Origin: an uncultured Muribaculaceae bacterium
GTDB lineage: Bacteria > Bacteroidota > Bacteroidia > Bacteroidales > Muribaculaceae
Assembly: GCA_910586975.1 (NCBI GenBank)
Contig: CAJUKX010000010.1
Location: 1-21,250 of the forward strand
Direction of reading: 5' to 3'
DNA: 21,250 bases
The notes under the pieces were generated by a model. That model was not told the origin of the DNA. It saw nothing but the letters and a program-made list of their open reading frames with translations, and ran no database searches. Position numbers and translations under genes: made by a program. This document shows, piece after piece, positions 14,379 through 21,250 of this stretch. Positions within the stretch are counted from its first letter, which is position 1. Every line of letters begins with the position of its first letter.

Positions 14379-16085
14379 ATGGAAAAACGCCTGATAGAAT
14401 GCGTGCCCAACTTCAGCGAGGGACGCGACCGCGCCATTATTGACGCTATTACTGATTCGATTATCGCAGCCGGTAATGTCAAACTGCTTGATGTGGACCC
14501 CGGTGAAGCCACCAACCGTACCGTTGTTACCTTTGTAGGTGAACCCGAGGAAGTGGTGAACGCAGCCTTTGCCGGAATAAAGAAAGCCGCAGAGCTTATT
14601 GATATGCGCCAGCACCACGGCGCACACCCGCGTATGGGCGCTACCGACGTGTGTCCGCTTATCCCTGTAAGCGGCATCAGCCTTGAGGAATGTGCAGAGC
14701 TGGCCCGCGGTCTGGCCAAGAAAGTGGCCGACGAGCTGGGTATACCCACTTATTGCTACGAAGCCGCCGCATTCGTGCCCGAACGCAAGAATCTTGCGGT
14801 ATGCCGTGCCGGCGAGTATGAGGCTCTGCCCGAGAAGATGAATCAGCCCGGTAAAGGTCCCGACTTCGGCGACCGTCCGTTTGACGAGGCCGCTGCACGT
14901 ACAGGCGCAACCACTATCGGCGCCCGTGACTTCCTTATTGCGGTGAATTTCAACCTCAATTCCACCTCTACCCGCCGCGCCAATGCCATAGCATTCGACG
15001 TGCGCGAGAAGGGCCGTCCGATGCGCGAAGGCGGCAAGCTGACCGGCAAACCCCTAAAGGATAAGGACGGAAACCCCATCATGCAGCCCGGTACGCTCAA
15101 AGGCACCAAGGCTATAGGTTGGTATATTGATGAATACGGCATTGCACAGGTGTCGATGAACATCACCGATATGAACCTCGCTCCGCTGCATGTGGCATTT
15201 GACGAAGTGACCCGTGCCGCCGCCGCCCGCGGCATTCGTGTCACCGGTACCGAGATTGTAGGTCTGGTGCCCAAGCGTGCGCTGATCGAGGCCGGCAAGT
15301 ACTTCCTGCACAAGCAGCAGCGTTCTACCGGCCTGCCCGAGCATGAAATCATGCGTATTGCGGTGAAGTCGATGGGCCTCGACGAACTTAAGCCTTTCAA
15401 TCCCGAAGAAAAGGTGATAGAATACATGCTTGCAGCTGAAGAGAAAGGCGATAAGAAGCTCGTTGACCTCACTTGCAAGGACTTTGCCGATGAAACTGCA
15501 TCTGAGTCGCCTGCGCCCGGCGGTGGCTCTATTTCGGCATATATGGGCGCGCTTGCAGCAGCTCTCGGCACCATGGTGGCCAATCTCTCGTCTCACAAAC
15601 CCGGCTGGGACGACCGCTGGAAAGAATTTTCAGACTATGCCGAGCAGGGCCGTCGCTCGCTCGACACCCTTATAGCTCTTGTTGACGAAGACACAGCCGC
15701 ATTCAACCGCATAATGGCAGCCATAGGCATGCCCAAGTCAACCGAAGAGGAAAAAGCCGCCCGCGCCAATGCGCTCGAAGCCGCCACACTCTACGCCACA
15801 GAAGTGCCTCTGCACACCATGGAAGCCGCCTTTGACGTATATCCGCTGCTCGAAGCCATGGCTACCAAGGGTAATCCCAATTCGGTGAGCGATGCCGGTG
15901 TGGGCGCTCTGGCTGCCGATGCCGCCGTTCACGGTGCATATCTCAACGTGCGCATCAATGCCGCCGGTCTCAAAGACCGCGACGCCGCCCTGCGCCTGAC
16001 TTCCAAAGCCAAGGAGATTGCCGAGCTGTCTACTGCCCGCAAAGACTCCATAATCAATATAGTAAACAATATCATTGACAAATAA
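14379..16085 (+). CDS. ftcD: Bifunctional glutamate formimidoyltransferase / formiminotetrahydrofolate cyclodeaminase
   Basis: A 568-residue fusion. Residues about 1-180 and 181-330 are the two formiminotransferase subdomains, beginning MEKRLIECVPNFSEGRD and carrying HHGAHPRMGATDVCPLIPV, where H83 corresponds to the catalytic histidine of the mammalian enzyme. Residues about 360-560 are the cyclodeaminase domain (LVDLTCKDFADETASESPAPGG, then GSISAYMGALAAALGTMVAN). The protein moves the formimino group of formiminoglutamate to tetrahydrofolate, releasing glutamate, then closes the product to methenyl-tetrahydrofolate with loss of ammonia. Thus no separate hutG or fchA is needed, and none is present. 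An upstream in-frame TTG at 14328 falls in the structured leader and is rejected. It is the first gene of the hut operon; hutU starts 2 nt after it. Confidence 0.96.
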   Translation: MEKRLIECVPNFSEGRDRAIIDAITDSIIAAGNVKLLDVDPGEATNRTVVTFVGEPEEVVNAAFAGIKKAAELIDMRQHHGAHPRMGATDVCPLIPVSGISLEECAELARGLAKKVADELGIPTYCYEAAAFVPERKNLAVCRAGEYEALPEKMNQPGKGPDFGDRPFDEAAARTGATTIGARDFLIAVNFNLNSTSTRRANAIAFDVREKGRPMREGGKLTGKPLKDKDGNPIMQPGTLKGTKAIGWYIDEYGIAQVSMNITDMNLAPLHVAFDEVTRAAAARGIRVTGTEIVGLVPKRALIEAGKYFLHKQQRSTGLPEHEIMRIAVKSMGLDELKPFNPEEKVIEYMLAAEEKGDKKLVDLTCKDFADETASESPAPGGGSISAYMGALAAALGTMVANLSSHKPGWDDRWKEFSDYAEQGRRSLDTLIALVDEDTAAFNRIMAAIGMPKSTEEEKAARANALEAATLYATEVPLHTMEAAFDVYPLLEAMATKGNPNSVSDAGVGALAADAAVHGAYLNVRINAAGLKDRDAALRLTSKAKEIAELSTARKDSIINIVNNIIDK

Positions 16086-16087
16086 GC

Positions 16088-18106
16088 ATGACCATCGAAG
16101 AGTTTAAAAAAGACATTGCAGCCGGCATTCCTGATCCGCTGCCTGCCCCCCGCGAATATGACCATAGTGTCAACCACGCGCCGCGGCGCAAGGATATTTT
16201 GACACCTGCCGAAAAGGAGCTGGCTCTGCGCAACGCCTTGCGTTACTTCCCCGCACACCTGCATGCCGAACTGGCTCCGGAGTTTGCCCGCGAACTCGCC
16301 GAGTATGGTCGTATATATATGTATCGTCTGCGTCCGCACTATGCTATGCACGCGCGTTCTATCGACGATTATCCCGCAAAGTCGCGTCAGGCTGCTGCCA
16401 TCATGATGATGATACAGAACAACCTCGACCCGGCTGTGGCCCAGCACCCACACGAACTCATTACCTATGGTGGCAACGGCGCCGTATTTCAGAACTGGGC
16501 GCAATATCGTCTTGTTATGAAGTACCTCAGCGAGATGACCGACAACCAGACTCTGGTGATGTACTCAGGCCATCCGCTCGGACTGTTCCCGTCGCATCCC
16601 GACGCCCCGCGCGTGGTGGTTACCAACGGTATGGTTATTCCAAACTATTCCAAGCCCGACGACTGGGAACGGTTCAACGCTCTCGGTGTATCGCAATACG
16701 GCCAGATGACTGCCGGCTCATATATGTATATAGGTCCGCAGGGTATAGTGCATGGCACAACCATAACCGTGCTTAACGCCGCCCGCTCGCTTGCCGGCGG
16801 TGGCGACATAGGCGGTATGCTGTTCGTTTCGGCCGGTTTGGGTGGCATGTCGGGCGCACAGCCCAAGGCTGCAAAGATTTCGGGCGTGGTGAGCATCACT
16901 GCCGAAATCAATCCCTCGGCTGTTGAAAAACGACATGCTCAGGGCTGGGTTGATGAAGTATATACCGACCTCGACGCTCTGATTGACCGTGCTGTTGAAG
17001 CTCAGAAAGCCCGTGAGGCCGTATCGTTTGCATATCTCGGAAATGTGGTTGACCTGTGGGAACGCCTTGCCGAGCGCGGGGTGAAAGTTGACCTCGGTTC
17101 CGACCAGACCTCGCTCCACAACCCGTGGGCCGGCGGATATTACCCCGCAGGCCTCAGCTACGAGGAATCGCTGACAATGATGGCCGAGAAGCCCGAAGAA
17201 TTCAAGGAAGCCGTGCGCGAGTCGCTGCGTCGTCAGGTGGCTGCCATCAACACCCTCGCCGAGCGCGGAATGTACTTCTTTGACTACGGCAATGCCTTCC
17301 TGCTTGAATCATCGCGAGCCGGTGCCGATATTATGGCTGCCGACGGCAAGACGTTCCGTTATCCGTCGTACGTTCAGGCCATCATGGGTCCGCGCTTCTT
17401 CGACTACGGTTTCGGCCCCTTCCGCTGGGTATGCACCTCTTGCAAGCCCGAGGACCTGGCCGAGAGCGACCGCATAGCCGGCGATGTACTCGAAGAGATG
17501 CTCAAGACAGCTCCCGACGACATACACGGTCAGCTCGCCGACAATCTGCACTGGATTCGCGAGGCCGGCCCCAACAAGCTGGTGGTAGGCTCGCAGGCCC
17601 GTATCCTCTATGCCGATGCCGAGGGCCGCGCCAAGATAGCGCTTGCCTTCAACAAGGCCATACGCGACGGCTTGATTTCGGCTCCCATAGTCCTTGGACG
17701 CGACCACCACGATGTGTCGGGTACCGATTCGCCTTATCGTGAGACAAGCAACATCACTGACGGCTCGCAGTTCTGCGCCGATATGGCCGTGCACAATGTA
17801 ATAGGCGATGCTTTCCGCGGCGCCACCTGGGTATCGCTGCACAACGGCGGCGGTGTAGGCTGGGGCGAAGTGGTAAACGGCGGCTTCGGTATGGTAATCG
17901 ACGGTTCTGAAGAATGTGACCGCCGCATACGCGAAATGCTGCTGTGGGATGTGAACAACGGTATAGCCCGACGTTCGTGGGGCAGAAATCCGGGTGCCAT
18001 AGACGCCATTAAGCGCGAGATGGCCCGCACTCCCGGCCTTCAGGTGACTCTTCCCAATCTTGCCGACGACTCTTTAATTCATAATTCAATTCAGCAAATA
18101 TTATAA
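16088..18106 (+). CDS. hutU: Urocanate hydratase, long form
   Basis: A 672-residue cytosolic NAD-dependent enzyme converting urocanate to imidazolone propionate. It is over 100 residues longer than the roughly 555-residue Pseudomonas type and near the length of animal urocanases. Conserved segments include YGGNGAVFQNWAQY (about 127-140), GGMSGAQPKAAKISG (about 252-266), TSLHNPWAGGYYPAG (about 341-355), FGPFRWVCTS with C449 aligning with the active-site region cysteine (Cys410 of Pseudomonas), GRDHHDVSGTDSPYRETS and HNGGGVGWGEVVNGG. It begins 2 nt after ftcD and its stop overlaps hutH by 1 nt (TAATG), so the three are translationally coupled. The unusual TSCKPEDL after C449, where short forms have TSG, may mark this subfamily. 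Confidence 0.96.
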   Translation: MTIEEFKKDIAAGIPDPLPAPREYDHSVNHAPRRKDILTPAEKELALRNALRYFPAHLHAELAPEFARELAEYGRIYMYRLRPHYAMHARSIDDYPAKSRQAAAIMMMIQNNLDPAVAQHPHELITYGGNGAVFQNWAQYRLVMKYLSEMTDNQTLVMYSGHPLGLFPSHPDAPRVVVTNGMVIPNYSKPDDWERFNALGVSQYGQMTAGSYMYIGPQGIVHGTTITVLNAARSLAGGGDIGGMLFVSAGLGGMSGAQPKAAKISGVVSITAEINPSAVEKRHAQGWVDEVYTDLDALIDRAVEAQKAREAVSFAYLGNVVDLWERLAERGVKVDLGSDQTSLHNPWAGGYYPAGLSYEESLTMMAEKPEEFKEAVRESLRRQVAAINTLAERGMYFFDYGNAFLLESSRAGADIMAADGKTFRYPSYVQAIMGPRFFDYGFGPFRWVCTSCKPEDLAESDRIAGDVLEEMLKTAPDDIHGQLADNLHWIREAGPNKLVVGSQARILYADAEGRAKIALAFNKAIRDGLISAPIVLGRDHHDVSGTDSPYRETSNITDGSQFCADMAVHNVIGDAFRGATWVSLHNGGGVGWGEVVNGGFGMVIDGSEECDRRIREMLLWDVNNGIARRSWGRNPGAIDAIKREMARTPGLQVTLPNLADDSLIHNSIQQIL

Positions 18107-19590
18107 TGAAAGTCCATCATATATCCCCCGAATGGCTGACTATCAGCCGGCTCAACGAAATCATAAGCGAAGGCTACAAACTCGAACTCAGCGACAGGTC
18201 GAAATCGCTCATCACCGCATGCCGCGAATATCTCGACAATAAAATGGCTACTGCCACCGAGCCTATCTACGGCATAACCACCGGTTTTGGCTCGCTGTGC
18301 AATATCAGCATCGACCGTGAGCAGTTGTCAGATCTGCAAAAGAATCTGGTGATGTCGCACGCATGCAATATAGGCGAACGTGTGCCTGCCGAGATTGTGA
18401 AGTTGATGCTCTTGCTCAAGATTCAGTCGCTCAGTTATGGCAATTCGGGGGTACAGCTCATCACAGTCCAGAGACTGGTGGACTTCTACAACAACGATAT
18501 CCTGCCGCGTGTATGCCAGCAGGGTTCGCTCGGAGCATCGGGCGATCTTGCCCCCCTGGCATGCCTGTCGCTGCCGCTCATCGGCCTTGGCGAAGTTGAA
18601 TATAAGGGACAGCTTCGAGAGTCGGCCGAGGTGCTTGCCGAAATGGGTTGGGAACCTATATCATTGCAGTCCAAGGAAGGCCTTGCCCTGCTCAACGGTA
18701 CCCAATTCATGAGCGCGCACGCAGTATGGAGCCTTATCCGTGCTGAACGCCTCAGCATGCTTGCCGATAAAATCGGAGCGCTTTCGCTCGATGCCTACGA
18801 CGGCCGCATAGAACCCTTCTGCGCTCCCGTCAACGAGGTACGCCACCAGCAAGGCCAGATTGACACCGCAAAGGCTGTGAGCGAATGGCTCGCAGGCAGC
18901 GAACTGATAAAACGCCCCAAAAAACACGTTCAGGACCCGTACTCATTCCGTTGCATGCCTCAGGTGCATGGCGCTGCCAAGGATACCCTGAACTATGTGC
19001 GCGGTATCATCGAGAACGAAATCAATTCGCCTACCGACAATCCCACCGTATTTCCCGACCTCGACATGATAGTGTCGGCCGGAAACTTCCACGGCGAGCC
19101 TATAGCCCTGCCCATGGACTTCCTGGCCGTGGCTCTCACCGAGCTTTCGAGCATATCAGAGCGACGCATATTCAAACTTATTTCCGGCACACGCGAGTTG
19201 CCCTCGTTCCTGGTGGCAAAGCCCGGTCTGAACAGCGGCTTCATGATTCCGCAGTACACCGCCGCATCTATAGTCAACCAATCCAAGGGCTATTGCTGGC
19301 CCAACAGCTGCGACACCATTCCCTCGTCGCAGGGCCAGGAAGACCACGTGTCGATGGGTGCCAACTCGGCTACAAAACTTACCCGTGTGGTAAACAATAC
19401 CGAGCGAGTGCTGGCCATAGAGCTGTTCAATGCCGCCCAGGCACTCGAATTCCGCCGTCCGGCCACAACATCGCCCGCCCTCGAAGAATGGGTGGCCGAA
19501 TACCGCAAGCATGTACCGTTTATAGAGAACGATATAGTGATGTATCCGCTCATTGAAGCATCGGTGGAATTTATACGCTCAAATCCTTGA
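18106..19590 (+). CDS. hutH: Histidine ammonia-lyase
   Basis: A 494-residue enzyme that deaminates L-histidine to trans-urocanate, the entry step of the pathway. The MIO cofactor triad A144-S145-G146 is seen in GSLGASGDLAPLACLSLPLIG, and catalytic Y55 lies in YGITTGFG. Further family blocks are IENEINSPTDNPTVF, GNFHGEPIALPMDFLAVAL, and QEDHVSMGANSATKL near the C-terminus. Length and motifs indicate an intact enzyme. Phenylalanine or tyrosine ammonia-lyases share the fold, but the company of hutU, hutI and ftcD makes histidine the clear substrate. It overlaps hutU by 1 nt and is followed 1 nt later by hutI. Confidence 0.97.
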   Translation: MKVHHISPEWLTISRLNEIISEGYKLELSDRSKSLITACREYLDNKMATATEPIYGITTGFGSLCNISIDREQLSDLQKNLVMSHACNIGERVPAEIVKLMLLLKIQSLSYGNSGVQLITVQRLVDFYNNDILPRVCQQGSLGASGDLAPLACLSLPLIGLGEVEYKGQLRESAEVLAEMGWEPISLQSKEGLALLNGTQFMSAHAVWSLIRAERLSMLADKIGALSLDAYDGRIEPFCAPVNEVRHQQGQIDTAKAVSEWLAGSELIKRPKKHVQDPYSFRCMPQVHGAAKDTLNYVRGIIENEINSPTDNPTVFPDLDMIVSAGNFHGEPIALPMDFLAVALTELSSISERRIFKLISGTRELPSFLVAKPGLNSGFMIPQYTAASIVNQSKGYCWPNSCDTIPSSQGQEDHVSMGANSATKLTRVVNNTERVLAIELFNAAQALEFRRPATTSPALEEWVAEYRKHVPFIENDIVMYPLIEASVEFIRSNP

Positions 19591-19591
19591 A

Positions 19592-20827
19592 ATGAAACTT
19601 CTCGTTAAGAATATTTCATCGCTCATGGGCATTCACCCTGCAGGCACTGCCCGCCTGCAGGGTGAGGCCATGAACGCCGTGCCATGTCTCGAAAACGCAT
19701 GGCTCCTTGTGGAAGATGAGCGCATAAAGGACTTTGGCTCTATGGATAACTGCCATGCCGAAGCCGATGAGGTTATCGACGCCGGGGGTGGGGTGGTGAT
19801 ACCCGCATTTTGCGACTCGCACACCCACCTGATATGGGCGGGTGACCGCTCGGGCGAGTTTATCGACAAGATAAAAGGCCTGTCGTATGAGGAAATTGCT
19901 GCCAACGGAGGTGGAATACTGAATTCTTCAGACCGCCTGAACGCCGCTACCGAAGACGAACTGTATACAGCCGCCCTGCGCCGCCTCAGACAGGTGATGG
20001 CAATGGGTACCGGCGCTATTGAAATCAAAACCGGTTATGGACTTACCCTTGAGGGTGAGCTGAAAATGATGCGGGTTATCAAACGCCTCAAGCGCGATGT
20101 GCCGCAGGTGGAAATCCGTGCCACCTTTCTCGGAGCGCATGCCGTAGGACGCGAGTTCGCAGGTCGTCAGGGCGAGTATGTAGACCACGTTATAAGCGAT
20201 ATGCTGCCGGCTGTGAAGGATGATGCCGACTTTGTGGATGTATTCTGCGACAAGGGCTTTTTCACGGTAGAGGAAACCGACCGCATTATCAAGGCCGGGG
20301 AGAAGTATGGCATTCGTGCCAAGATTCATGCAAATGAACTCGATTTTTCGGGTGGCGTACAGATAGGTGTTGCCGACAATGCCCTTTCGGTAGACCACCT
20401 CGAACGCATAGGACGGGAAGAGATTGCATTGCTGAGCCAATCAGACACAATAGCAACCATGCTGCCCGGAGCGTCGTTCTTCCTCGGTATGCCATACGCT
20501 CCTGCCAAGGAGGCAATTAAGGGCGGCTGTGCTGTGGCTTTGGCGTCAGATTACAATCCCGGTTCATCGCCATCCGGCTCCATGCCCTTTGTGATGTCGC
20601 TGGCATGTATAAAGATGAAACTGCTGCCTGAGCAGGCTCTCAATGCCGTAACGATAAACGGAGCCGCCGCCATGGGGCTATCGGATGATTTCGGCTCGAT
20701 AACCCCCGGTAAATACGCTTCGTTCGTGATTTTCAAACCCTACGCTCCTTCGTTGCCTTACATAATCCACGCATACACAGAACCAACCATAAGCAAAGTG
20801 ATTCTGAAGGGAGTGGAGGTAAGTTAA
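19592..20827 (+). CDS. hutI: Imidazolonepropionase
   Basis: A 411-residue metal-dependent amidohydrolase that opens the imidazolone ring of 4-imidazolone-5-propionate to give formiminoglutamate, the substrate of FtcD. The metal site is complete: H77 and H79 in CDSHTHLIWAGDR, H246 in IHANEL, H269 in VDHLERIG and D320 in ASDYNPGSSPSGS. The ATG at 19592 is 1 nt after the hutH stop; an in-frame TTG at 19553 would overlap hutH and add residues unlike the family start. It is the last gene of the operon. No standard intrinsic terminator follows; the next structure is the large inverted repeat at 20860-20939. Confidence 0.97.
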   Translation: MKLLVKNISSLMGIHPAGTARLQGEAMNAVPCLENAWLLVEDERIKDFGSMDNCHAEADEVIDAGGGVVIPAFCDSHTHLIWAGDRSGEFIDKIKGLSYEEIAANGGGILNSSDRLNAATEDELYTAALRRLRQVMAMGTGAIEIKTGYGLTLEGELKMMRVIKRLKRDVPQVEIRATFLGAHAVGREFAGRQGEYVDHVISDMLPAVKDDADFVDVFCDKGFFTVEETDRIIKAGEKYGIRAKIHANELDFSGGVQIGVADNALSVDHLERIGREEIALLSQSDTIATMLPGASFFLGMPYAPAKEAIKGGCAVALASDYNPGSSPSGSMPFVMSLACIKMKLLPEQALNAVTINGAAAMGLSDDFGSITPGKYASFVIFKPYAPSLPYIIHAYTEPTISKVILKGVEVS

Positions 20828-20859
20828 CATTTATTATCAGACACACTCTTAAACCTTGG

Positions 20860-20939
20860 TCCGGTTTAATTATCTAATAGAGTAGATATTGAAAAATAGT
20901 CTACTCAATTAAAACCTTTTATTAGATAATTAAACCGGA
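20860..20939 (+). repeat. Perfect 20-bp inverted repeat with inner hairpin and GAAA cap
   Basis: TCCGGTTTAATTATCTAATA (20860-20879) is perfectly complementary to 20920-20939. Inside, GAGTAGA (20880-20886) pairs with TCTACTC (20900-20906) and TATT (20887-20890) with AATA (20895-20898), closing a GAAA tetraloop. A bulged G and a 13-nt bulge (20907-20919) are the only interruptions in 31 pairs. It ends 6 nt before the ATG at 20946 and has no T tract right after it, so it is not a standard terminator. TTAAACC at 20849-20855 can also pair with GGTTTAA at 20863-20869, competing with the long stem. It could control the downstream gene, stabilise the hut mRNA end, or bind a protein. Confidence 0.85.
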
Positions 20940-20945
20940 ACAATT

Positions 20946-21250
20946 ATGAAGAGATTTTTTAAGTCTGTAAGCATAGTGCTGTTGTGTATGGCTATGTTTG
21001 CCCCCGGTGCTGAGGGTAGAGGTCGCAATAATGGAAACGAGCGCACAACTACTCAGAAAACTCAGAATCATTCTTCTCGTCCCGGTAATATGGGACGTCC
21101 TACTCATGGTTCAACCCGTCCGGGTAATAACGGTGGCAACGTGAACAACCGTCCCTCGGGCAATAATCGTCCCGGTAACGGCGTACGCCCCGGCAATAAC
21201 GGTGGCAACGTGAACAACCGTCCCTCGGGCAATAATCGTCCCGACCACGG
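20946..21250 (+). CDS. Secreted Gly/Asn/Arg/Pro-rich repeat protein (partial, runs off the window)
   Basis: An open frame of 101 codons with no stop before the window end. It starts MKRFFKSVSIVLLCMAMF, a signal peptide probably cleaved near residue 20-24 (APGAEG). The mature part is low complexity: about 30 residues rich in Asn, Gln, Thr and Arg, then repeats built from RPGN, NNGGNVNN and RPSGNN. No lipobox or known domain is visible in the portion seen. Such repeats suggest a disordered, basic surface or periplasmic protein, but function cannot be assigned. The ATG lies 6 nt after the long inverted repeat. No TAnnTTTG promoter was found between hutI and this gene, so it may be read from the hut promoter or use another type of promoter. 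Confidence 0.8.
   Translation, partial: MKRFFKSVSIVLLCMAMFAPGAEGRGRNNGNERTTTQKTQNHSSRPGNMGRPTHGSTRPGNNGGNVNNRPSGNNRPGNGVRPGNNGGNVNNRPSGNNRPDH
21126..21242 (+). repeat. Two perfect 48-bp direct repeats, 69-bp period
   Basis: 21126-21173 and 21195-21242 are identical over 48 bp, including third codon positions, and encode NNGGNVNNRPSGNNRP twice at a 23-codon period. Identity at the DNA level points to recent duplication or gene conversion and to a likely length-variable tract. More copies may lie beyond the window. Confidence 0.9.

Noticed and set aside
14843..15596. Long minus-strand open frames opposite ftcD
   Set aside because: They are composition-driven shadows of a GC-rich, strongly conserved gene and resemble no family.
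18885..19556. A 223-codon plus-strand frame inside hutH
   Set aside because: It lies in another frame of an intact hutH with complete active-site motifs; the alternative product is Arg/His-rich and looks like an out-of-frame translation.
20860..20939. Inverted repeat as a phase-variable invertible promoter
   Set aside because: The segment between the arms is only 40 bp and is itself nearly palindromic, no TAnnTTTG box is inside in either orientation, and no recombinase gene is near. Inversion would change little.
20860..20945. Inverted repeat as a simple rho-independent terminator of the hut operon
   Set aside because: No T tract directly follows the 3' arm, the stem is AT-rich and unusually long, and the next start codon is 6 nt away.

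Overview
The window looks like chromosomal DNA from a Bacteroidota of the order Bacteroidales, possibly a Muribaculaceae-like gut bacterium (family level is a guess). The evidence is the promoter type (TAnnTTTG -7 boxes with a TTG/TTTG -33 about 18-22 nt upstream), start codons without convincing Shine-Dalgarno sequences, and several families confined to or typical of this phylum: a GLPGLI protein, DUF4295, DUF4301, a Bacteroidota-type omega subunit and tandem META lipoprotein domains. No tRNA, rRNA, CRISPR array, transposase or phage gene was seen.

Layout, left to right. (1) 22-2165, minus: a two-component system, histidine kinase then OmpR-type regulator, overlapping by 4 nt. (2) 2333-5769, plus: a divergent operon of a GLPGLI-family secreted protein and an outer-membrane beta-barrel protein with a carboxypeptidase-regulatory-like N-terminal domain, coupled by a TAATG overlap. 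The intergenic region holds an array of 9-bp units at an 11-bp period ending just upstream of the GLPGLI promoter, a good candidate for the regulator's operator. A perfect 16-bp hairpin ends this block. (3) 5833-6765, minus: a lipoprotein with two META domains. (4) 6907-13185, minus, in transcription order: TPR protein, DUF4301 protein, acyltransferase-3 membrane protein, then bamD (its promoter lies in the last codons of the acyltransferase gene), the RNA polymerase omega-like gene, and rpsO with its own promoter and terminator. (5) 13382-14002, minus: rpmB, rpmG and a 49-residue DUF4295 gene. (6) 14379-20827, plus: a compact histidine-utilisation operon ftcD-hutU-hutH-hutI. Together these would take histidine through urocanate, imidazolone propionate and formiminoglutamate to glutamate, passing the formimino carbon to tetrahydrofolate. 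(7) From 20946 to the window end, plus: the start of a secreted Gly/Asn/Arg/Pro-rich repeat protein, cut off by the window edge.

Three non-coding elements stand out. The hut transcript should begin almost exactly at the 5' strand of a 14-bp closing helix around a possible three-way junction (14251-14346), which looks like an uncharacterised cis-regulatory RNA. A perfect 20-bp inverted repeat with an inner hairpin capped by GAAA (20860-20939) ends 6 nt before the repeat-protein start codon. The 11-bp-period repeat array at 2227-2268 lies between the two-component genes and the GLPGLI operon. No complete unknown defence or mobile system was found; the novelty candidates are these regulatory elements, the regulator/GLPGLI/barrel module, and DUF4301 as a likely nucleotide-sugar pyrophosphorylase relative.
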